Assembly: GCA_028023455.1 (NCBI GenBank)
Contig: JAQFVV010006341.1
Coordinates: forward strand, 1,490,001 to 1,554,000
Source: Epiperipatus broadwayi
Taxonomy: Eukaryota; Onychophora; Udeonychophora; Euonychophora; Peripatidae
Direction: 5' to 3'
DNA length: 64,000 nt
Part shown: positions 40,101 through 52,100 of the stretch, piece by piece
How the letters are laid out: every line of letters starts with the position of its first letter
Position numbering within the stretch: position 1 is the first letter of the stretch
Made by a program: the position numbers and the translations under genes
The notes under the pieces: model-generated
What the model was told of the DNA's origin: nothing
What the model saw: the letters and a program-made list of their open reading frames with translations, nothing else
Databases searched by the model: none

Positions 40101-43100
40101 ATAATGACAGAACAAATCATATAGAATTTCATATACAATTAAACTATTCACATAAATCAGAAATACTACACGGATTAGCACAAAATCCTGACTGGCCTTT
40201 AAAAACCAGTTTTTCATATTATGCCTGATTTTTTTTTTAGCTAAATCATCACTTTGTATGTGGAATTAGGATGCCCATATATATGACTTAAAACCATAAG
40301 ATTGACAGTATGTAGGCTAATAATTTCAAGCACTGCTTCAATTGTTGTCAAGTCTATAGTGTTTGTTTTTTGCATGTTTTATTAATTTGAGAGTTGTATA
40401 GTATCTTGACAAAGTATAATGAACTGGCTGGAGTTTTAGAAAATATCCTAAGTAACATTCTTGCAAACACTTAAAGCACAAATATCTTTGGATTCCAATT
40501 AATTAACATTTACCACCATCATAATATAGGAGGGTTAAAGAATTGCAAAATTTTAGAGGTATGTGTTACATGATTTAGTACAGTGATAAATTGTCAAATT
40601 TTGGATCATATAATCCTTAAATAGATTCCAATGCTGATACCCAACCTTCTTAAGAATTCATGAGCAACAGACATTTGATTTTTTTTTTTAGAACATAGAT
40701 AATTTGGATGAAGATTTTTTTAGTATGAAGATGATATTAGAGAATAGATCTGTCATAGACTTCAGTTTATGAATTTGTCGTGAATATATCTTCAGAGAGG
40801 TTTATAAGGGATATAGTGATACACCTAGGATTTGCCAATTAATTTACAAGATATATGTAAAAGTTAACTCAATTTTGATGAATAATTCATAATTTTTAGT
40901 TACAATGCCTTCAGATATTATGGAATGAATATCATACAGATGAAAAGTATGATATCTTATAAAATTCACAGCCCTTGTTTTTAGAAGATGTAAAATATTC
41001 CTAATATTATGTCATTAGAAAACTGGCCTTTATATTGTTTACTCAATAAATCTATGAAGTTTGTTATTTATATTACTAACATTAATGGAATCCATCTTTT
41101 CTAATAATTTCTTAGAATGAAGATGAGGGATATGGGTAAAGTTTTTGAATTGAGATCTATAACTCAGATTGTCTTATCATGTGATCACAGATGTAGATTT
41201 TTATTAGATTATGTTTTGAAACTTATATCAACAAAGCTTTTCTTCTTTATGTTTATAACCAGATTACAGTTACCATACATCAAGATATATGATCCATAAA
41301 GTATTTAAATATATATTGTATACATTAATTAGTCCATATAGTTATAATTACTACATTGAAAATTTCAATAAATTGAATTCAAGCATATCTGAAGTTAAAT
41401 TATGGACAAATTATTGTAACAGTTGTGTTACACGGCTTACAATAATATAGTGTGTGTGCACAAATATACATATAAAGTTGAAAGGAAAAGGAAAATAAAC
41501 AGACAAAAATTTTATATTTTCTACATCTCCCTGAAAAAATCAGTGTCATCATCATCAACCATTATCAATCCACTGCAGGATGAAGGTATCTCCAAGTTTA
41601 ATCCATCTTCTCCAATCTTTAGCTTCTCTTCTCCACAACACCCCTGCACATTTTCTTATTTCATCCATCCATCTCACAGGTGGTCTCTTTCTGGGTCTTT
41701 TACAATCTCTTGGAATCCAGTTTAAAATTTCAATTGTCCATCTATTATCGTCTCTTCTAGCAATATGTCCAGCCCAACTCCATTTCGATCTTTTAATTTT
41801 TTCAATAAGGTCAGTATCACCTGTTTGTTGTCTTACCCATACATTGCGTTTTCGATCTCTTCTTGTTACTCCCAACATAAATCTCTCCATATTCCTTTGA
41901 GTGGTCTGAAGTCTCTGTATTGCTCTTCTATTAAGTGTCCAAGTCTCAGATCCATAAGTAAGAACTGGTAAAACACATTTGTTAAAAACCATCCTTTTCA
42001 AACACATAGGCATATTTCCTTTTAGTATCAAGTTATTTCTACCAAAAGCACTCCAACCAAGTTTAATTCTATGATTAATTTCCTCCATTATGTTTCCATC
42101 TGTATTAATAATCTGACCAAGGTATTTGTAACATTTAACTTCTTCTAATTCTTCATAATCAATCTTTATTTTCATATTCTGAGCAAATCGATTAAACATT
42201 ACTTTAGTCTTTTTAACATTTATCATTAGTCCTACTTTTCTACTTTCATCTGCTAACACCTGCAACATTTCCTGCAGCTCTGAAGCATTATTTGCAAAAA
42301 CAACTACATCATCTGCGAAATCTAAATGACTTAAATACTCTCCATTTACTTTCACTCCTTTAGTTTCCCATTTTAATCCACAAAATACTTCTTGGAGCAC
42401 TGCTGTAAAGAGTTTTGGAGATATGGAGTCACCTTGTCTTACATCTTTCTCAATGTTGATTTTTCCAGTATCATTATGTAATCTAATTGTTGCTGTTGCA
42501 TTTTTATAAATATTCTTTAAAATATGACAATATCCTGGATCTATACCTTGATGATCCAATGCTTTAATCACTGAAGAAATGTGTATAGAATCGAATGCCT
42601 TTTCATAATCTATAAATCCAAAACATAATGACAACTCATATTCGTTTGTCCTTTCTATGACTTCTCTCAATACCTGGATATGATCTATTGTACTAAAACC
42701 ACTTTTAAATCCAGCTTGTTCTCTTGGTTGGTGGAAATCCAAAGTTCTCTGTAGACGAGTTGTAATTATCTTGGTAAAAATTTTATATAAAACTGATAAA
42801 AGGCTGATAGGTCTGTAATTTCTAATATCTTCTTTATCACCTTTTTTAAATATTAATATTATTACTGCATTCTTCCAATCTTCCGGTACATCTTTATCAT
42901 TTAGACATTTGGTATATAACTTTGCTAAACTTGTTTCTATTTCTTCACCTGCTTCTTTTAATATATCAATTATAATTTCATCATTTCCTGGAGCCTTTCC
43001 TTTCTTCATACACTTAATTGCATGTCTCACTTCTTCATTTAAAATTCTGGGCAATTCGGAAGATGTAATAGATATAGGAGGTACTTGTTCTTTATTACTA

Positions 43101-46100
43101 TATAATTCTTGATAAAAATCTTCTACCAATTTCATGATGTCATCTCTCTTTTTAGTAATAATTCCATCTTTTTTTCTTATTGCAGATATAAATTTCCTAC
43201 CAATACCAAAATGTTGTTTAACATTTTTGAGACTTTTATTTTCTTCTACAGCTTTCCTTGCTATTTCACAGTTATACTTTCTTATATGTCCACCCTTTTT
43301 TTTTTTTTTAGTAGGGTGACAACAGTACATTAATTAAGACTGTTTTTCTTATCTCTTGATTGGAAAAGGTTGCTTTCAATTCACTTTAATTCTTTGGAAT
43401 TTTATCAAAGTATGATCTACAAAGATTTTTAAAAATAGATGATAGAAATGTTTACAATTATTTTAATTTCAAAATCACAATTCAATAAAAATATTTATTA
43501 GATCTTTTTTTTTTTTAATGTTTAATTTATAATAAAATTTTGTTTTAAATTCAAAATTATTTAATCTGTTACTGTGATTTTTAGTTGAAAATCAGTAACA
43601 GATTAAATAATTTTGAATTTAAAACAAAATTTTATTATAAATTAAACATTTAAAAAGATCTAATAAATATTTTTATTGAATTGTGATTTTGAAATTAAAA
43701 TAATTGTAAACATTTCTATCATCTATTTTTAAAAATCTTTGTAGATCATACTTTGATAAAATTCCAAAGAATTAAAGTGAATTGAAAGCAACCTTTTCCA
43801 ATCAGGAGATAAGAAAAACAGTTTTAATTAATGTACTGTTGTCACCCTACTAAAAAAAGGGTGGACATAAAAGCAGTAATTAGCTGCCCAGAATAGCTAG
43901 TGCAGTAGTTGGTGTTTGAAGAGCTCCGATGAAAATCTAAAGGAAGGCAAAGGGCAAGTCTATTAGCTGCTCTACAGTTCACGATGCTGGGGGTTTAATT
44001 CACATGTATGGATATGGGTCAACTTCCAGTGTTAAAATTCACAGCTACAAATGTGTTCTAGAAGTCAGCTTGCATGCTTGAAGTCTCCAACCCTGATCAG
44101 AAAAATCACTGAAGACCAAAAGTTACCTTGGACTATACCTATCCCAATGATGACACCAATACCAAGAGAAAGAACCTCAGCTTGCTGAAAAATTAATTAT
44201 ACATTTGCTGATGATCTATATGCAGAGAAGCACAAATTAACATATATACATGAAGCATAGCTGGTGACTTGTTTCCAATAATTCATTAAAATGATACATA
44301 TATATAAAAGGATATTATGTTAAATCAGTTATTGATAAAAAGACACTTTGAATTAAAAGACATTGATAATTAATCAATCAACAATTACATATCAAAAAAT
44401 TGCTTTTTTTAAAAAAAGAAAACTTTTTATGAAAGAATTTAATAACTGATTCACAATACTTTTTTTTAATATATACACACACACGAGTGAATTTTATGTA
44501 TATTCGTCAAGAAATTATAGAAAAAGAATATTTTTAACAACTTATTCTGTCAAATCAAAAATATCACAATGTAAGCAACAGAATACATAAATTGCTAAAT
44601 GCACACACATATATTTAAATCTTATCAATTATTTACTATGAAAAGAAAAATGAAAGTTTTATTATTATTAAATGACAATTCAAATATGTGAATGAATTGT
44701 TAGACTGTCATTCTGTGTGCTGATATATATGGGTTTTATATAAACCTAGTATAGGAAAATTTTAATCATTTATTGTATTGTTTTTATGACAATTCAAATA
44801 TGTTTAGAAATTATTAAGCCATATATCTGTGTTTTAAGTAAATCTATAGGAATATATATATATGTAAATCACAATGTAATAATTTGAATTTTGTATATTA
44901 ATGAAAATCAGGCTTAGATTTTATAACCATAGTCTAGAGACCTTATTCATTATTTTCTTATATTTTTGTTAATAATCTTGTATTTTATTGTTAAAATTAT
45001 TCCAGTGAACTTGATTCTAAATAGTTTTTAGAATATTATGTTATATCATCTTCTGATCAAAGTAATAGTTATAGAACTTGTTCTCTGAGATAGATTCGTG
45101 CATAAGTCTGATATTTAGAGGATGTATATTGGTATTTATGGGTATCCAGTGATGATGATATTCCCCATCATCATCATTATCCTGGTTGGTACAAAAAGAA
45201 TATTCTTTAAAGCCCATACACTACCTTTTTTAGTATCTATTCGAATTTAAGTTATAGTTGGCCAGTACACTAATGATACTAAATGGCCAGAGCATTGATG
45301 ACGATCACCATGTTTTAATATCCCAGCATTATTGCTTTTATGATTATGTATTCTGATGGATGAGCACTTAGTTGGTACATCCTAATTATTTTTAAATAAT
45401 TTCCCCAAGCTGAAAAAGGTTAAATAGTTGGCCTGGTCTATACTCATTTCAAATCCAGTCACAAGATTGACTGTCAATTTATTTTTATTATTGATTATTC
45501 ATGACGATGAATGGTAATTACTTGAATATTACTTACACTTATTGACAATGCGGGTAAATTTAGTTAATTATACTTATAGTTACTCTAGTGAATTAACTAG
45601 GCTGATCATTTCTCAGTTCTCAAAATCTCTTATGCTCCTATAATATATAACATTATTTATATATATTTTAAATAATATATTACTTTTATGAACACAATGA
45701 AAAATGAATCGTTTTAACAGTAAAACTATTGCATAATAGATCCAGAAGAATTAGGGTTATTACACCCTAATAAAGTGAATAAGTAATGGATGGCTGTCTA
45801 GTTGTCATGATTATCTATTCCTAGCACACTGAAATGCTAAAGAACCTATCAAAATCCAAGTATTCTCACTGATGGATGATAATTGTTGTACCATGTAAGT
45901 TAAAGAATAAAGTACTGGAACATATCCATAAAAGGAAACTGTTAGAATAAAAATCATGGCTCATTGATATGCCTGAAGGTCAGGGAAAAGCAAAGATATA
46001 GAACAATATAACAAAAAATGCAAGGCCTGCTAAAAAAAAAAGGCTAAGATACCTACAAAAATAATGCATAACCAAAAGTTATCAGACCCTGGAAAAAAAC

Positions 46101-49100
46101 ACACTGTCCTTATAAAATGCAATGTATACTTGGGGGAGGGGAAGATAGTTTACTGATTGGTAAAGAATACCAATTCAGAAGAAATACTGAAAGAACTTGA
46201 AGAAATCTTGTATCGTAGCAGCCAGAAAAATTGGATATAGAAAGTGAAACTACATTTATATCAGGTAAATTTGAGAAGAAATTAAGGAATGAGGTGTTTC
46301 ATATGTTATCTTCATTCTACTACTCATAATTGAATGGCCTAGGCAAAAAAAATCTGTTTAATAACTAAATTCCATAATGAATTAAATAAGATACGTAAAA
46401 GCCACATTCACAGTTGGTTCCATCACTATTCAACATCTTAATGACAAAAGAAAAAAAATCATCTATTGTTGATGGAAACTCTGAACTAAACTTTCTTTAC
46501 ATATCATGACAAACAGCAGCAATGATTAAAAGTTTAGGAACACCTGTAAAACAAATGATAAGATGCAGGTCAGACTGTTAAAGAAAAATGTGAGTGCAGG
46601 AAAAAAATCATGATATCCAGAAAAAATATTTAGCCCCTTCTATTTTAAATATTTTTAAGATTTTACTAGTCTAGATTTCATGCACATAATAAAAATTGGC
46701 ACAGGATAGTAATTAGAACATTTGTTTTGATGTCCACAATTAAGTTTTGAGTCTAAGTTAAACTTGGAAATTCTGCAACTTAGCATTTCCAATCAAGTCA
46801 ACTATTTTTCTTTCAAATTGCTGGTCCATAGGCAATCTATTTATTGCTAAGAAAATGAATAATTAACTCATATTAGCTACAGATAAAATGAAAAAAACTG
46901 TAGTTGAAGCTATTTGGAGAGATCTCTATCTTAAATGAATCTTTAAAATAAATGCATTTTTCTTTGCCTATAAAAATAAAAACCTTTATTTTATTGTAAT
47001 CAGTTATTATTCCAAGAGATTGCAACTTATTTGTATATACTGCTAACACAACAGTTTTTTAATATATCTAAAACATTATTTACAACTTATTGCTTTATGA
47101 ACAATGAAGTTTTCTTTTTATAATTTTTTTTTTAAGTTTTTTGATTCTAATCATCTATTTATCTTTATAATTCAGTTTTTTCTGATCAATCTTTACAAAA
47201 TCAGATTAATCTACATTGTCTTAGAAATTCATCATAAACTGATATTTGTATGTTATCTTTTCTCTGAATAGATATAATTAAAGAGACTAATAATGGGTGG
47301 GGAATAATATTAGTTGCTCAAATCATAATACTCGGGCATCAAAATAATAGACTGAGTTTATATTCTATTTAAATAATGTTACTATTTTTTTTTTTTTCTT
47401 AGATTAGTAATCAAATCAGCTAGCTCTACTATACTGCTTTGAACACAGAACATCAGTGCACAATTTATCATTTGTATGCAAAATAATAAATATAATAAGG
47501 GATTTGAACACAGACTTTCAAGCTCCCTATTCATGTGAAAAAGATAAATAATGTCCAATATATGTATTTTTTGCTGAATCAGCATTCATTAGTTAGTCCA
47601 GATCATCATCTCCCACACACATATAATCAGTGCTCAGTTTATACCATATCATTAAAAATCTGATGGTGGAATGCTCAAAGGTCTTGTTGCTGACGATCTT
47701 ACTGTCATACCCATGTTGTCTTAAAGTCACTTTGACCACTCACGCGTAGGACCTTAATATATCCATTTAAATATATAGAAGAGATGGGGAAAAATACAGG
47801 CTGATAATGATCTGGACCAACTAATAAGTGCTGACACAAAGTATGTATATTAGAGATCATTTATCTTTTTCACATTATGTGGTCATGTATATCAATTGTA
47901 TAAAATGGAGTAGATAGCAGTAAGGAGCTTGAAAGTGAGTTTCAAATCCCTTCTAATTACATTAAGTTCAGTGTAGACAATATACTTGTATTTAAATATT
48001 AAATATAAAAATAATAAATAGTAAAAATATAGAAATTATGCAAAAGTATTTTTGATTAATTAAATTCTCATTATTAATTAAACTCATGTAGTTCTTAGAA
48101 CTTCATATATTAAGATGTGGAATATTTTTCTCTTGTCAGAAATAAAACAAGAGAGCTTTTGCAAATATGAAAGTGTTATTTTGTGAGACCATTACAAGGT
48201 TTTCTTAATAACAATGGAATTTTTTATTACTTATAAAAATATATTACTTACAATACTTCATCTAATATTTATCTTCCTTGTCGATTTTGCTTTTATAACT
48301 ATTAAATTTAATCTATGTATTGCCAATATATTTTATTAGTAGTAATTGCTCCATCTATCCAACAACATATTGAAATTTTAAATTCAGATCCCCATGTTTG
48401 TCACAATTATGTTTAAAGCACATCTTTTCTTCAACTGGCAGACAGAACATTCATCTGCAATAATATATAAATATTTATAATCAGGGACTATTTTTTCTCA
48501 ATTTATACTTAATTAACCATGAAAAAGAATATGTAAAAAAAAAAAAACCAACTTTTTGTTAAGAAATAATCGTACTATTTCCTTGGATATCTCTAAGTAC
48601 AGGATGTTGATATGGGTAAGCTATAAAACTAAAACTAATCACAAATATATTATCATGCCAAATTCTTTTATTTGTTTAATATATATTTCAACTATCAGCT
48701 TTGATGTCATCTATTTCACATTTATACGTATGAAATTGAAATGGCAATAAAAAAAGTCATCTTTCATTATAATTTATTTACTTATAACTTTTGGAAAAAA
48801 AAAAAAGATTAACTTCAATTAATTTATATATATATATTCTCGTTTCTAACTCTGAGATAAAATGCCCAGTGATAAACAGTCATGTTTTCCATATACTAAA
48901 GTATTTGGACAAAGTGAAGTTTTGGTGTGTGTGTGTGTATGTATATAGTGGTAGTATTGTAGATAGAGGAAGAGGAAGTCAACTATATATCTCTGGTCAA
49001 CAATAAATATTAGCAAAAATTATACATACTTCAAAAGAAGTCCATTGGAGACTAAATGAACATACTGAATCATTTCAATGGATATAAATAAACTCAAAAT

Positions 49101-52100
49101 TAATATATGGAATCTGTTTTCCACAAAATTAGCAATGTGCTCAGTATAACAAAAGATATCCTGCAATTTTATTTGTTGGGGGGGGGGGAAGGATTATCAT
49201 ACAACTATCAAAACTTTACATACTTATATACAAAGAATAATAAAACATGATGTTATAAAAGAACATTAAACAACTTTAACATAAATAGTAATAAAACAAT
49301 TTCAACCAATAATTAATATTACAACATCCCCAACACTAAATATAAAAAAAAATTATTTTTTTAAAAAAACATACATCTAATTTATAATTTCAAGCAGCAA
49401 ATATAAGATGAAAGAATTTGTAAAGGATGGCAAAGAATGATTAATTACTAGGAAGAATAATCACCAAATTGATTTGATCAATGATTATTCGGGCCCAGAA
49501 GCCAAGAACAAATCACATTTACGATAATTAAAAAGTTTTTGGTAATTATAACGTAATCGGACTTGGCCACTTGATGGTGTTGTTGGCAGTCAAAAACAAT
49601 ACAATGTACGGTTTATGGGGCTGTTTTTGGACAAATTATCATCATTCCTCATTTTTAGTTATTAATTGCTTGATTGCTAGAACTTTTTATGCGATGTCTT
49701 TCGCTTAATTATTACTTTCTACATAACAAAACAACTGTGTAGGGTTAGGGTTCTGTTGTTTGTAATGCTAAAATAAAAAATATCAAAATCGTAACCATAG
49801 TCGGACAAAAGAAAGAAACTCAAACTTTTTTAAACAACAACAAACACATATAAATGTCTTCTTTACTTATTAAACATGTTTATAATATGTGCTTTCTATG
49901 AAATTTACAAAAAATCGTGTATATTTTTATTAGATAGCAGAAATACTTGGCTTCTGTTTTCGGCAACTGCGGAAAAAGTTACGCAATCGCCAGACATTTT
50001 ATGAACTACGTGGTATTTCACGTGAAAACGAGATTTCGCACGCGAACTCGGCCGAATTCTGTAGACGTACTCTCGGCAAGCTTTTACACCTTCTCTAAAT
50101 AAGGGTGTGGCCATTTGGAAAATTACTATAAAGTCAGGTTTCTTAAATTCATTACAAATACAAAGATTGTGTAACGTATATTGTAAAAATTTGACTAATC
50201 AAACTACACACACATATATATCAAACTGTACACGAAAGATAAGTGTGTGGATTCACAGTAACTGTCGCGAAGCAGAAATAGGCTGTATTATTTCTGCGTT
50301 ACGTCATCATCAACAACCTTCTAATGGCTAAGACAAACATTAGATGTTTTCTATAGCCGTAAGTCAGGCCTTGTAAACGGCATTTGTTAGGTGTTTTGGC
50401 GAGCCAGAACGTCACTAAGGAGCCAAGCCCGATTAGGTTATAAGTACCATGTTTTTTATATGTCAAATGCATTGACCGGGAAATGAACCCGAGCTGGCTA
50501 TGCTAACCACTAGGCCACTAACACTTGATTAATTAAAATGTTTTACAAATTTAACACAGAATTATCAATTAATAAATCAAGATGCATTATTTAAATAATG
50601 TAGAATTTCCATCAAGTAAATATTTCCCAGACTGCTGTAAATTTATACACACACAAAAAAGTATGCACATTAATTTCTTTGGTCTAATACAAGTTGGTGA
50701 TACTTTAATTAGGATTCCTATCCACTTAAATCTCAACTGCTCTTATAAAAGTTAATTATTATATGCCAGTATCACTGGAGAGAAATTAATTAGGTAGTAT
50801 TCAATAAAATAGCCTTTTTCAAGATTATAAATAATTCTATTAATAAAAATGAATTAACACTTCCATGTTTCAGAAAAGAAATTTAATCATTGGTTACACA
50901 ATTTTGGCATAACTGTGCAACATTTTTGAGACAAATTGGTTTCTGACATTTCCGATATTGTAAATGATCTGTGAATATTCATCCAATGATTATCTTTGCT
51001 CTTCCTATTCTTTATCTATTGCAAATAATCAAATAAGATGAACCTTCAGATCACTAGATTTATATGCTTTAAACTTTCTTTGCCAGTGAGGTGTAGCTAA
51101 AGCTTTAGCTAGTTCTTTTAAAAACTTTAACCGAATTAATTGTTATAGCTTTTTCAGTATTATTAAATAATGTATGCACTTACTCTACTTATATTTTTGA
51201 AGAATCAACACTACAACATTTTCAGAAAGACTTACATCAAAAGCATTAAAAATGTAAATATTCTACAAAGAAAAATATTTACCTTATGATTAAAATTCAG
51301 TACAAATTTAAATTTGTTTTACAAATGCTGCGTGACAGGTTCAGATACAATAATGAATATACTTATAACTATTTATATTATTGTCCAAAAGTGATTCTCT
51401 GTATCAAACAATACTAAAAGATAGATACATACATAAAACACCATGTCATGGTTTAAATTAACAGCCGTTAAGTTTATGTGCTGGTATAGAATAGTGGTAC
51501 AAAGCAGTTGAGAATTAATTTATTCTACCATTTCGATTTTAGAATATATCAAATACAAAAATAATCAGGTATTCATATAAGATTTTAACATCAAAATTAT
51601 GTTTAATGACATCTATTGATATATCAGTAATATTTAGAAAAAAAAATCCAAAATTAATAAGCTAGGGATGATTCCCATTAGTACTCTATTTTAAAATAGG
51701 AAAATTAACATATTGTAAAGCAACTACTTTTGAGTGTATTAATTCACACATTTTTGCATATTAGCGCAGCAATAGATTAATTGTGTAATTAGCTAATTAT
51801 CTTAATAATGTAAATGCTCATTAATGTTTATTAGGTAGTTGTAAAGATGTTAATCTAGATTAAATTCGATAAAAAGGATGGCAAAACAACTATTATAGTT
51901 AAGTGTTATCGCTTAGTTAATAAACTTGTCTTCTGGCAAAGACAATAGTGAGCACAAAATTTACGCCTGGATACTGTAGTTATTTTGATCTTTTTGCTAA
52001 AGATCCATCAAAATTCTTAATTTTTTTTTATTATAAAAAAAGTCATTTTACATCAATTATATTACGTGAAACATATTAACCAAATCATTCGCACGTCAGC

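Noticed and set aside
41580-41971. Plus-strand frames of about 70-106 codons over LINE copy C (also 58074-58394 over copy D and 20788-21042 over copy A)
   Set aside because: Antisense to the conserved LINE C-terminal domain; their similarity to each other only reflects the shared element.
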